The notes beneath the pieces were generated by a model. It was given only the letters and a program-made list of their open reading frames with translations. It did not search any database and was not told the DNA's origin. Both the position numbers and the translations under genes were made by a program. From positions 1 to 64,000 of the forward strand of contig NZ_AXAE01000028.1 in assembly GCF_000472705.1 (NCBI RefSeq): a stretch of DNA of 64,000 nucleotides, written 5' to 3'. The first letter of the stretch is position 1. Each line of letters starts with the position of its first letter. The stretch comes from Mesorhizobium erdmanii USDA 3471. Its GTDB lineage: Bacteria; Pseudomonadota; Alphaproteobacteria; Rhizobiales; Rhizobiaceae. Below, piece after piece: positions 53,872-62,393 of the stretch.

Positions 53872-54999
53872 ATGTTGAAAATTGCAGGCGGGTTCGCCCG
53901 TTCGCGCAGTGGCTCCATGATGCCGCTGTTCTTCCTGAGCCTGGTGCCTCTTATAAGCGTGGTCGGCTTCTCAGTCGACTATACCAGCGCGATCCAAACC
54001 CAGTCCAACCAGCAGCAGGCGCTGGATGCCGCGCTGCTGTCGATCACCACCATGGACACCACCTCGACGCTGACGCAGCGCCAGACGGCGTTGCAGAATG
54101 CCTTCATCGCCAATAGTGGCCAAGGCACTGTGACGCTGAACAGTTTTGTGGCTGGTACCCCCACCACCGCTACCACCGGCCAAGCCTCGGCAAGTTTCTC
54201 CATGCCGACCATTTTCATGCAGATAGCCAGGATCAACACCGTGCCGATTGCCGTCTCGGCGGCGGTCAGCAAGCCGCCGGCGCTGGTCAATGCGACCTTC
54301 AAGATCGACAAGGTGTCGGGTTACTGGAACAAGACGATGACGCTCTACGGCACGAACTTCGGCGCCACGACGGCGCAAAAACTGATGACGGCCAGCTATG
54401 TCTACTCGCCCTACACCTATTCATACAAGGTGAGCAGCAAGTCCTATTCCTTGACGGAAGCAAAGGGTTACGGCACGACGACGATATCGCTTGTCAATGG
54501 TTCGACATCGACGGTGGTCCAGACGCAGACGTGCACCACCACCGGCTCGACGTCCGCTATCACCAATCCGCCGTCGGGCGCGATCGTGAGCGGGCAGTAC
54601 GACGGCAACAGCGGCAAGACGATCTATTTCCAGACCACGTGCGCCACCACCAACGTGCCGGCCACAGGTGCCGGCGCCGCCGTCGACGTCAGCCAGATGG
54701 GCCAGCTTTACCTGCAGATGGATGTCACGACCGGCAACAAGGCGACGTTCAAGACGAACGACGCCACCACCTCCGACTACCTCTATCTGGGCACCACACC
54801 CACGCCCTTGACCGAGGTCGCCGCGGGGCAGCTGATTGACATCTTCAGCGTCGTGCCTTGCTCGCAGACCAGCTACCAGGCCTGGGAAGACGGCGGCACC
54901 ACCCTCCCGGCCACTTATACGAATGCCGACTTTTTCTACAACGTCACCGGCAAGTGCGACTTCAATAAGCGGCCCTCCGACACTGCGCTGACGCAGTAG
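53872..54999 (+). CDS. TadE/TadG-like pilus-assembly or secreted envelope protein
   Basis: The 375-residue protein has a TadE/TadG-like N-terminus: a basic stretch and Ser-Gly (GGFARSRSGSMMPL), one membrane helix (FFLSLVPLISVVGFSVDYTS) and the QTQSNQQQALDAALLSITT helix. The rest is Thr/Ser-rich with several Cys. It is far shorter than some TadG proteins and no tad operon is adjacent. The ATG at 53872 follows GGGGGTAGA. Isolated copies of this type are common in rhizobia. Confidence 0.72.
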   Translation: MLKIAGGFARSRSGSMMPLFFLSLVPLISVVGFSVDYTSAIQTQSNQQQALDAALLSITTMDTTSTLTQRQTALQNAFIANSGQGTVTLNSFVAGTPTTATTGQASASFSMPTIFMQIARINTVPIAVSAAVSKPPALVNATFKIDKVSGYWNKTMTLYGTNFGATTAQKLMTASYVYSPYTYSYKVSSKSYSLTEAKGYGTTTISLVNGSTSTVVQTQTCTTTGSTSAITNPPSGAIVSGQYDGNSGKTIYFQTTCATTNVPATGAGAAVDVSQMGQLYLQMDVTTGNKATFKTNDATTSDYLYLGTTPTPLTEVAAGQLIDIFSVVPCSQTSYQAWEDGGTTLPATYTNADFFYNVTGKCDFNKRPSDTALTQ

Positions 55000-55009
55000 A
55001 AACAGCCGA

Positions 55010-55215
55010 TCTCCCCCCTCGTGGGGGAGATGGCCGGCAGGCCAGAGGGGGGCGCTGTCCCGCTGTCCTGGCCGGCGTTCATGCTTTCCGCCCCAACGTC
55101 CATTGACCGACGGATCGGCGAATTGCCGGGTGGCGATGCGTATTAATACGGCATGGTTGGTGCTCTACGGCGCCCCCCCTCTGTCCTGCCGGACATCTCC
55201 CCCACGAGGAGGCAG
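55010..55215. repeat. Type A inverted-pair repeat
   Basis: GATCTCCCCCCTCGTGGGGG with CAGAGGGGGGCGC near 55011-55052 faces CGCCCCCCCTCTGTCCTGCC with ATCTCCCCCACGAGGAGGCA near 55170-55214. It fills much of the 365-base gap before the DUF1223 gene. Confidence 0.7.
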
Positions 55216-55364
55216 ATCAGCTGTTATGGCGGTCCTCGCCAATCTTCGGCGCTCTCGACGTACCTCCGATCACGAACCGGTGAGCGCTGTAACGAAGCCC
55301 GTGACGGCGACGAAGTGGGGGAATGACCGGCGCATATCGGCGCCATCACCCACGGAGCCAGCCA

Positions 55365-56063
55365 ATGTCCAACCGCAGCAAGCTCGCCGTACTGTCCAGC
55401 CTGGGAGCCGTCGCTCTCGCGGCCTCGCTCGGTGCCGCCGCCGCGCAGCCGCTCACAGTGGTCGAGCTGTTCACCAGCCAGGGCTGTTCGTCCTGCCCGC
55501 CGGCCAATGCCAACCTCATCAAGGTCAAGGACCAGCCCGGCGTGCTGGCGCTGTCGTTCAACGTGACCTACTGGGATTACCTCGGCTGGAAGGACACGTT
55601 CGGCAAACAGGAATTCACCCAGCGCCAGGTTTCCTACGAGCCGCCACTTGGCCATGACGGGCCATTCACGCCGCAAGTGGTGGTCAACGGCCATGCCGAC
55701 GTCGTCGGCGCGGCACCCGGCGAGATAGAGCACCTGATCAAGGCGACGGCCAAGACCGGCGGCCCCGCACTGTCGCTCGTGGGCGGCAAGGTCGCGATCG
55801 GCGCCGGCGCCGCACCGGGCGGCAAGGCCGATGTCTGGCTGGTGCGCTATGCCAAGGGCGTGGTGCAGGTGCCGGTGGCGCGTGGCGAAAACACCGGCCG
55901 CACCCTGCCGCATGCCAATGTCGTGCATGGCCTGACAAAACTCGGCAGCTGGACCGGCGGCGCCACCGCCTATCCGTTGCCCGCCACGCAAGGTGGCCTG
56001 AGCACCGCCGTGCTGGTGCAGTCGCCCGGCGGTGGGCCGATCCTGGCCGCCGCGACCAACTAG
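55365..56063 (+). CDS. Secreted DUF1223 (thioredoxin-fold-like) protein
   Basis: The 232-residue protein has a signal peptide (LAVLSSLGAVALAASLGAAAAQ) and the DUF1223 signature VVELFTSQGCSSCPPANANL with CSSC, a thioredoxin-like CxxC. NVTYWDYLGWKDTFGK and YTPQVVVNG-like PFTPQVVVNGHADVVG are also typical. A redox role in the periplasm is plausible, not shown. The ATG at 55365 is preceded by ACGGAG. It is followed by the repeat protein and MsrA on the same strand. Confidence 0.85.
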   Translation: MSNRSKLAVLSSLGAVALAASLGAAAAQPLTVVELFTSQGCSSCPPANANLIKVKDQPGVLALSFNVTYWDYLGWKDTFGKQEFTQRQVSYEPPLGHDGPFTPQVVVNGHADVVGAAPGEIEHLIKATAKTGGPALSLVGGKVAIGAGAAPGGKADVWLVRYAKGVVQVPVARGENTGRTLPHANVVHGLTKLGSWTGGATAYPLPATQGGLSTAVLVQSPGGGPILAAATN

Positions 56064-56161
56064 AATCACCCTTCACCAAGAGATTGCGCAACGCCGCATG
56101 AGCGGCGCCGCACAGACCGACGGCAGAGCCGTCACCCAACCCACCACCCAAGGAGACCACC

Positions 56162-56485
56162 ATGACCATTCTGTCCCGCCTGACGCTGCCGGCCCTCGCG
56201 CTCGCTCTGTGCTCGACGGCGCTGCTGGCCGGCGGCATCGCCCGCGCCGATGACGCCACCAACGCCATGAAGCCCGCGGTCGACGCGATGAAACCGGCAA
56301 CCGATGCGATGAAGCCGGCGACGGACGCGATGAAGCCGGCGGACCCGATGGCCACCAACGCCATGAAGCCAGCCGACAATGCCATGAAGCCTGCGGACAA
56401 TGCGATGAAACCGGCGGCTGACGCCATGAAACCCGCCGCCGATGCGATGAAGCCCGCGGCCGACGCCATGGCTCCGGCCAATTAA
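56162..56485 (+). CDS. Secreted protein with AMKPA heptad repeats
   Basis: The 107-residue protein has a signal peptide (LPALALALCSTALLAGGIARA) and then nine AMKPA units plus a final AMAPA, mostly spaced seven residues apart as AMKPAxD. The repeats are Met- and Lys-rich. The next gene on this strand encodes a periplasmic methionine sulfoxide reductase, so an oxidant-buffering role for the Met residues is an inference. The ATG at 56162 follows AAGGAG. Confidence 0.75.
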   Translation: MTILSRLTLPALALALCSTALLAGGIARADDATNAMKPAVDAMKPATDAMKPATDAMKPADPMATNAMKPADNAMKPADNAMKPAADAMKPAADAMKPAADAMAPAN

Positions 56486-56644
56486 TTTTGGTCCGTGGCC
56501 GGCTGTCCCTGGTGGGCTCCCTGTCCAGCCGGGGACAGCTTCTTCAAAGGGAACGCGAAAGTGAGCCCTCCCCGCAACTCCGGCATCGCGCCATCGTAGC
56601 TCATCCAATAGACTGACCCAAATGGAAGCCAGAGGAGTGCAACC

Positions 56645-57382
56645 ATGACCGACAACAAGATTTCGAATCGCAACCGTTCGATCGGCTTTGCCAAGGGTGC
56701 GCTCGCCGCGCTTGCCCTGGCCACCGCCGGCGCCGCCTTCTGGCTGACGCCGGCTGTCTCGGCTGAAGACGCGGTGGTCATCCCGCCGCCGGCGCTTGAC
56801 GAGAAGGCGGCAGCGGGCAGCGAGAAGGCTGTTTTCGCCGGCGGCTGTTTCTGGGGCGTGCAGGGCGTGTTCCAGCACGTCAAGGGCGTCAGCGAGGCCG
56901 TCTCCGGTTACACCGGCGGCGCCAAGGACGACGCCGTCTACGAGACCGTCGGCACCGGCCGCACCGGCCACGCCGAATCCGTCGAGATCACCTACGACCC
57001 TTCGAAAGTCACCTACGGCCAGCTGCTGCAGGTCTATTTCTCGGTCGCCCACAATCCGACGCAGTTGAACTACCAGGGGCCGGATAGCGGTACCCAGTAC
57101 CGCTCGACGATCTTCGCCGAAAACGACGACCAGAAGAAGATCGCGCAGAGCTACATCGCCCAGCTCGGCAAGGCCAAGGTGTTTTCGGAACCGATCGTCA
57201 CCACGATCGAGACCGGCAAGACCTTCTACCCGGCCGAGAACTATCACCAGGACTTCCTGACGCTGAACCCGACCTATCCCTACATCGTCTACAACGACCT
57301 GCCCAAGGTGGCGAACCTGAAGCAACTGTTCCCGGCGCTGTACAGCGAGAAGCCGGTGCTGGTGCTGGCGGCGAGCAACTGA
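56645..57382 (+). CDS. msrA: Exported peptide-methionine (S)-S-oxide reductase
   Basis: The 245-residue enzyme has an N-terminal export segment (GALAALALATAGAAFWLTPAVSA) and the MsrA catalytic GCFWG with Cys68. YTGGAKDDAVYETVGTGRTG and HAESVEITYDPSKVTYGQLL are typical. It should reduce methionine S-sulfoxides in the periplasm; no msrB is adjacent. It lies 160 bases after the AMKPA-repeat gene on the same strand. Confidence 0.93.
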   Translation: MTDNKISNRNRSIGFAKGALAALALATAGAAFWLTPAVSAEDAVVIPPPALDEKAAAGSEKAVFAGGCFWGVQGVFQHVKGVSEAVSGYTGGAKDDAVYETVGTGRTGHAESVEITYDPSKVTYGQLLQVYFSVAHNPTQLNYQGPDSGTQYRSTIFAENDDQKKIAQSYIAQLGKAKVFSEPIVTTIETGKTFYPAENYHQDFLTLNPTYPYIVYNDLPKVANLKQLFPALYSEKPVLVLAASN

Positions 57383-57390
57383 CGAGGGTG

Positions 57391-57419
57391 GTTATCTCCC
57401 CCCTAAAAGGGGGGAGATT
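57391..57419. repeat. Type A half element (possible msrA terminator)
   Basis: ATCTCCCCCCTAAAAGGGGGGAGATTT is a perfect short hairpin ending in TTT between msrA and a convergent gene. Confidence 0.65.
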
Positions 57420-57424
57420 TGCGC

Positions 57425-57922
57425 CTACATGGCCTTCATCGCTTCGCACGACACATCGGGATTCATGTCGGCGAAGGTGCCGGTCGGGTTTTTCTTCCAG
57501 GCCCAGACATGCAGCTCGTAGAAGGCGCCAAGGCCGTAACGGTTGGGGGCACTGTTGAAGTTGAACAGCTGCCCTTCCAGCGAGGCCGGACCTTTCGAGG
57601 TGATGTATTCGACGGCCACAAGCTTGAGCTTGCCATCAGCCATCGGCTCGTACATGACCGCCTCCGGCTTTGCCAGATCGACGGCGTCGTCCTTCAGGTA
57701 GGCCGCGTTGACATAATGGATACCCATGGCGCCGCCGGCGATGCCGCTCGCGCAAGGGATCGGCGCATAGCCTTCCGCGGTGGCCATCGCCACATTCTCG
57801 AAACGGCTATTGGCTGTCCGCACCTTCTCATCCAGCCTGCCAGTATCGGCGTTCGCCGCCGTGGCCGCGATCGACAGGATCGACAGGTTGATGAGGTGCT
57901 TGGTCCATAGATGGATGTTCAT
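57425..57922 (-). CDS. Secreted hypothetical protein (165 aa)
   Basis: The ATG at 57922 has GAGGAGAG upstream. The product has a signal peptide (HLINLSILSIAATAANA), then a soluble domain with ENVAMATAEGYAPIPCASGI, GGAMGIHYVNAAYL and AFYELHVWAWKKNPTGTF. Two conserved-looking Cys (around PIPCAS and DVSCEAM) may form a disulfide. Similar exported proteins are common in rhizobia; no function is known to me. Confidence 0.75.
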   Translation of the reverse strand: MNIHLWTKHLINLSILSIAATAANADTGRLDEKVRTANSRFENVAMATAEGYAPIPCASGIAGGAMGIHYVNAAYLKDDAVDLAKPEAVMYEPMADGKLKLVAVEYITSKGPASLEGQLFNFNSAPNRYGLGAFYELHVWAWKKNPTGTFADMNPDVSCEAMKAM

Positions 57923-58002
57923 GTTCTCTCCTCGTTGTTGATGGTGCGCGCGAGCGGCCGCCCCCGCCGCCGCGAAGTCGATGGCCGCGCGTGTCACGCG
58001 TG

Positions 58003-58200
58003 TCAGTCGTATCGGGTGAAGTCCCAGTATTGCGGCAGCTCTTCGAGATCCGGCAGGCCGATGTCGCGCCTCAGATAGTCGTCCTGCGGAGGCAACCGGC
58101 GCCGGCTCTTGCGCAATGGTGCGAACTGCAGCGAGGCAATCCGCCGGAGAACCCAGCCCAGTAACGGGCCTCGTCCGACTGGTCTCGAAGCCGCCAACAC
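58003..58200 (-). CDS. Small DUF1127-like protein
   Basis: A 65-codon frame from GTG at 58200 (or TTG at 58224) ends in YD. Its sequence RLPPQDDYLRRDIGLPDLE matches the DUF1127 core LDDxLLRDIGL, and it is basic before this (LRKSRRR). A competing open frame in the same stretch lacks such similarity. Some DUF1127 proteins regulate stress or RNA functions. The start is uncertain. Confidence 0.55.
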   Translation of the reverse strand: MLAASRPVGRGPLLGWVLRRIASLQFAPLRKSRRRLPPQDDYLRRDIGLPDLEELPQYWDFTRYD

Positions 58201-58267
58201 CTCGCTGGCCGGGTCGTCAGACAAGTCGCCATCGCCGCCAGGGACCGTTTGATGTTCATGGAGGGGA

Positions 58268-58540
58268 TCAACGATAAAAGTAAGGGTCAAGGACCCGCAC
58301 CTCCGTGATCTTGTCGACCGGCAGCGAATTCTTCTGCGCCGTGCTGCGGATCGCCTCGGGCGAAGGCGCATCATAGATGCAGAATGAGTGCTTCTTGTCG
58401 GGTGAGACGAAGGACTGCACCCAGGTGACGCCCTTCTCCGCATTGCGCATGATGACGCCGCCCAGCGCGTCGGCGCCGACATCGTTCATCGGCACGCTGA
58501 GACCGTCAGGAAATGTGCGTTGTACCACATAGCGAGGCAT
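58268..58540 (-). CDS. DUF4242-type (nickel-binding-like) small protein
   Basis: The 90-residue protein has the ferredoxin-like half RYVVQRTFPDGLSVPMND and WVQSFVSPDKKHSFCIYDAP, the family's conserved YxxxR and SPDKKHSFCIYDAPSPEAI motifs. The family is annotated as DUF4242, and some members are called nickel-binding proteins. The ATG at 58540 is divergent from the large LuxR regulator. It lies about 70 bases from the DUF1127-like gene on the same strand. Confidence 0.85.
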   Translation of the reverse strand: MPRYVVQRTFPDGLSVPMNDVGADALGGVIMRNAEKGVTWVQSFVSPDKKHSFCIYDAPSPEAIRSTAQKNSLPVDKITEVRVLDPYFYR

Positions 58541-58654
58541 ATCAAGCTTCCCTTTTCCATTGATTCACGCTCGATTTGAGCGCGGCTGGACAATGATCAT
58601 GCTCGCCAAGGACGCGCATCGGAGCCTTTCCCTATTTTTTATGGGAAGATTACC

Positions 58655-58660
58655 TATAAT
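58655..58660 (+). promoter_or_regulatory. Perfect TATAAT -10 box upstream of the LuxR regulator
   Basis: TATAAT sits in a local AT-rich stretch; a convincing -35 was not found. It supports a translation start downstream of about 58665. Confidence 0.4.
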
Positions 58661-58706
58661 GGCGGCGTTGTGTGGTAGGTGGCACCGAAATGTGGAGAGG
58701 GGCACA

Positions 58707-61373
58707 TTGCCGGTCATTATCCCGGACGCTCGTGGCGGACGTCCAGGGATGCGCCCAGACACTATCCCTGTTGAGCGAATGACGATGCTTCTGGAACGGC
58801 AGGCCCAGCTGGAGCAGCTGGATGGACTTCTCGCGGAGGCCACGCGTGGCTGCGGCCATGTGGCGGCCCTATATGGCGAGGCGGGCGCCGGCAAGTCGGC
58901 GCTTGTCGAGGCTTTCGTCGGCGTGGCCAGCGACGGCGTGCGCATATTCCGCAGCGCCTGCGAGGATCTGTCGATTCCCGATCCGCTCGGCCCGCTCTAC
59001 GATCTCGCCCGCGAGGCGCAGTGGGCGATGCCGCAGGCAATCGATGCCCGGCAGGGACAGCGGCTGCCCTTGTTTTCCGACGCGCTCGAAGTCTTCGAGG
59101 CAAGGACGCAGCCGACGCTTCTGATCATCGAGGACCTGCATTGGGCGGATGACGCGACCCTCGATTTCGTCCGCTTTCTCGGCCGCCGTATCGCCAACAC
59201 CCACATCCTGCTCGTGCTGACGGCGCGCACCGACCGCAGCGAAGGTCAGATGCGTGTGCGCCGCGCACTCGGCGAAATTCCCGTCGGCAACATCGTGCGG
59301 ATCGACGTGCCGCTGCTGAGCGAGGCCGCGGTGCTGTCGCTCGCCATTGCCGCCGGCCGCGATGGTGATGCCATCTACCGAGCGACGGCCGGCAACGCTT
59401 TCTTCGTCACCGAGCTTTTGTGCGCCGACAATGAGATGACGCCACCCGCCAGCGTGCGCGACGCCGTCGTTGCGCGGGCCGAACGGCTGTCTGCCGGCGC
59501 CCGCTCGATGCTCGACGCAGTGTCGGTGTTCCCCAGGCGTGCCGATGCCTGGGCGTTGCAGGGCCTGTGTGGCGTGGCGGCCGCCGGTCAGCTCGCGGAA
59601 TGTGTTTCGAACGGGCTGCTTGACGATCTGGGCGACGGCTACGCCTTCCGGCACGAGATCGCGCGCCGCGCCATCGAGATGATGCTGACGACGAGTTCCA
59701 GGCGAATGTTCAACCAGCGCGCGCTGTCGGCGCTGCTCGAAAACAGCGGTGTCGCCACCGCGCGCCTCGTCCATCACGCGGTGGAAGCGCATAATCTGGA
59801 GGCGGTACGCGAGTTCGCGCCGATCGCGGCGCGGGAGGCCTCGCGTGTCGGCGCCCATCGCGACGCCGCCGGCTACTATGAGGTTGCCTTGCGCCAGGCC
59901 GATACCTTGCCTGCGGAGGAGCGCGCCGGCCTATACGAGCACTATGCGTTCGAGTGCCATCTGATCGCGCGCATCGACGAGGCCATCAAGGCGCAGCAAC
60001 AGGCGCGTGTCCTGCGGCAGGCGCTTGGCAACACGCTGAAGGAAGGCGACAGCCTCAGATGGCTGTCGCGCTTCGCCTATCTCCTGGGCGACCGGCAGGA
60101 CGCCGACATGTTCGGCGCCCAGGCGGTCACGTTGCTGGAGACTGTCCCGGCCAGTGCCGAGCTTGCCATGGCCTATTCCAACCTTTCGCAACTGGCGATG
60201 CTGGCCGAAAGGCTGGATGAGACCCTGTCGCTGGGCGCCAGGGCGATCGAGCTCGCCGAACGGTTGAACAGGCCGGAAGTCGTCTGCCATGCTCTCAACA
60301 ATGTCGGCGCCGCCGAGCAGTGGCTGGACCTGGACTCAAGCCGGCTGCATCTTGCCCGCAGCCTGGAAATCGCGCTCGAGCAGAATTTCCAGGAGCATGC
60401 CGCCCGCGCCTTCACCAATTGTGCCTGTGGTGAAATGAACCAGCTGGGCTACAGCCAGGCGCAATCCTTTCTCGATCGCGGCATCGACTATTGCGTCGAG
60501 AACGACCTGGCGACGTGGCGCGATTACATGCGCGGCGTGCGGGCGCAGTTGCTCATGCGTCAGGGATGCTGGGATGAGGCGGCCGCCGAAGCGCTGGACG
60601 TGATTGCCAACGACGGGGCGACCGCCCTGGTGCGCTATCCTGCCCTGGTGGCTCTGTCGCGGCTGCGGGTGCGTCGTGGCGATCCCTCCGCCGAGCCGCT
60701 TCTGCAGGAGATGAAGCAATTTCTGGAAAGGGGAGCCGAGCTGCAGCGCCTGTTGCCCTATGCTTCGGTAGTTGCCGAGCGGGCCTGGCTCGGGGAGGCG
60801 GACGAGGACGAGGCGCTGCGGCTGATCGCCCTTGCCGAAAGCCTGTCGCCGACACGCGCGGTCTTTGCCGAACTGGCCGTCTGGCGCCGGCTGCTGGCGC
60901 CCGGCACCGACCCGGGCGATACATCGGGCATGGCCGCGCCCTATCGGATGCTGCTGGCTGGAGACTGGCGGGGGGCGGCTGCCGCCTGGGCTGAACTCGA
61001 CGCCCCTTACGAACGCGCGCTGGCGCTCGCCCAGGGCGACGAGGCCGCGCAGCGCATGGCGCTGGAGATCCTCGAGGCGCTCGGCGCCCGGCCGGTCGCC
61101 GGCCATGTGCGCGACATCATGCGGCAGAACGGCGTCATCCGCATTGCCCGGGGGCCGCGCCGCACCACCCGCGCCAACAGTGCCGGCCTCACCCAGCGCC
61201 AGATGGAAGTGCTGCAGCTGATCGAGCGCGGCCTGTCCAACAAGCGCATCGCCGAGCATCTCGCCATTTCGCCCAAGACGGTCGATCACCATGTCTCGGC
61301 GGTGCTGGGCAAGCTCGACGCCGTTTCGCGCGGCGAGGCTACGGCTGCCGCACGTGACTCGGGGCTGATCTGA
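58707..61373 (+). CDS. Large LuxR-family regulator with AAA ATPase domain
   Basis: The protein is about 888 residues long. An N-terminal AAA/NACHT-like ATPase domain has Walker A ALYGEAGAGKSALVEAF and Walker B TLLIIEDLHWADDATLDF. The long middle is helical repeat/TPR-like (LGARAIELAERLNRPEVVCH). The C-terminal LuxR HTH is LTQRQMEVLQLIERGLSNKRIAEHLAISPKTVDHHVSAVL in short pieces. The start is uncertain: TTG at 58707 has GGAGAGGGG before it, while ATGs at 58749, 58779 and 58785 also fit. It is divergent from DUF4242 and convergent with cioB. Confidence 0.88.
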   Translation: MPVIIPDARGGRPGMRPDTIPVERMTMLLERQAQLEQLDGLLAEATRGCGHVAALYGEAGAGKSALVEAFVGVASDGVRIFRSACEDLSIPDPLGPLYDLAREAQWAMPQAIDARQGQRLPLFSDALEVFEARTQPTLLIIEDLHWADDATLDFVRFLGRRIANTHILLVLTARTDRSEGQMRVRRALGEIPVGNIVRIDVPLLSEAAVLSLAIAAGRDGDAIYRATAGNAFFVTELLCADNEMTPPASVRDAVVARAERLSAGARSMLDAVSVFPRRADAWALQGLCGVAAAGQLAECVSNGLLDDLGDGYAFRHEIARRAIEMMLTTSSRRMFNQRALSALLENSGVATARLVHHAVEAHNLEAVREFAPIAAREASRVGAHRDAAGYYEVALRQADTLPAEERAGLYEHYAFECHLIARIDEAIKAQQQARVLRQALGNTLKEGDSLRWLSRFAYLLGDRQDADMFGAQAVTLLETVPASAELAMAYSNLSQLAMLAERLDETLSLGARAIELAERLNRPEVVCHALNNVGAAEQWLDLDSSRLHLARSLEIALEQNFQEHAARAFTNCACGEMNQLGYSQAQSFLDRGIDYCVENDLATWRDYMRGVRAQLLMRQGCWDEAAAEALDVIANDGATALVRYPALVALSRLRVRRGDPSAEPLLQEMKQFLERGAELQRLLPYASVVAERAWLGEADEDEALRLIALAESLSPTRAVFAELAVWRRLLAPGTDPGDTSGMAAPYRMLLAGDWRGAAAAWAELDAPYERALALAQGDEAAQRMALEILEALGARPVAGHVRDIMRQNGVIRIARGPRRTTRANSAGLTQRQMEVLQLIERGLSNKRIAEHLAISPKTVDHHVSAVLGKLDAVSRGEATAAARDSGLI

Positions 61374-61387
61374 ACGACCGCCCCGCA

Positions 61388-62392
61388 TCAGTCGTAGGTT
61401 AGATCCGTCGCCTTGCCGCCGAACACCCGGTAGGCATAGAACGAATAGAAGATGATGATCGGCAGCACCACCACGGTGCCGGCCAGGATGATGGCGAGGC
61501 TCTCCGTCGCCGAGGCTGCCTGCCAGATGGTCAGCTTGTCGGGCACCACATAGGGGTAGAACGACCAGGCGAGCCCGGCAAAGCCTAGCGCGAAGATGGC
61601 GGCCAGCGTCAGGAACGGCATCAGCGAATGGCGGTCATCGGGCTTGGGCAGATGGAAGGTCTGCCGCCACAGCCACAGGAACAACAGCGCCGACAGGATC
61701 GGCAGCGGCGAGAGATACAGCATCTCCGGCCAGACGAACCATCTCTCGAAGATGCGCGGGCTGGCGAAGGGCGTTGCCAGCGAGACCGCCGCCATGCCGA
61801 GCGCGGTCAGCACCAGTGCCGTGCGCAGCCAGCGCACCGCTTTCTTCTGCAACTCGCCCTCGGTCTTGTAGATCACCCAGGCGGCACCCATCGCCGCATA
61901 GGCCGCTGCCAGGCAGAGCGCCACCAGCGCACCGAACGCCATGCCGCCCAGGCCGACATCCAGGCCGAGCACATAGACGCCGAGCATATAGCCTTGCGCC
62001 AGCGAGGCGATGACCGAACCCAGGAAGAAAATGCGGTTCCAGCGATGCTTCTTGCCGGCCGGCACCTTGGCGCGGAAATCGAAGGCCACGCCGCGCAGGA
62101 TCAGCCCGACCAGAAGCACGAAGGCCGGCAGGTAGAGCGCGGTGAGGATGACGCCATGCGCCAGGGGAAAGGCGACCAGCAGCAGGCCGACGGCCAGCAC
62201 CAGCCAGGTCTCGTTGGCATCCCAGAACGGGCCGATCGCCGCGATCATCGTGTCCTGCTCGGTATCTTCCGCCATGGCGAACAGGATGCCGATGCCGAGG
62301 TCGAAACCGTCGAGAATGACGTAGATCAGGATGGCTAGGCCCATCAGGCCGGCAAAGATCAGCGGCAGAGCCGTTGGCCAGTCGAAGCTCAT
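61388..62392 (-). CDS. cydB: Cytochrome bd-type ubiquinol oxidase subunit II (CioB/CydB)
   Basis: The 334-residue membrane subunit has about eight hydrophobic helices, starting with LPLIFAGLMGLAILIYVILDGFDLGIG, which holds the family GFDLG motif. FDFRAKVPAGKKHRWNR and WFVWPEMLYLSPLP are typical. With CioA it forms a quinol oxidase of high oxygen affinity or cyanide tolerance. One base separates its ATG from the cydA stop, so the genes are coupled. It converges with the LuxR gene, whose stop is 14 bases away. Confidence 0.94.
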   Translation of the reverse strand: MSFDWPTALPLIFAGLMGLAILIYVILDGFDLGIGILFAMAEDTEQDTMIAAIGPFWDANETWLVLAVGLLLVAFPLAHGVILTALYLPAFVLLVGLILRGVAFDFRAKVPAGKKHRWNRIFFLGSVIASLAQGYMLGVYVLGLDVGLGGMAFGALVALCLAAAYAAMGAAWVIYKTEGELQKKAVRWLRTALVLTALGMAAVSLATPFASPRIFERWFVWPEMLYLSPLPILSALLFLWLWRQTFHLPKPDDRHSLMPFLTLAAIFALGFAGLAWSFYPYVVPDKLTIWQAASATESLAIILAGTVVVLPIIIFYSFYAYRVFGGKATDLTYD

Positions 62393-62393
62393 G

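Noticed and set aside
58268..58482. Frame continuing upstream from the DUF1127-like gene through the DUF4242 gene
   Set aside because: The upstream part is antisense-free but out of frame with the DUF4242 gene, which has clear family motifs; only the downstream 65 codons are supported.
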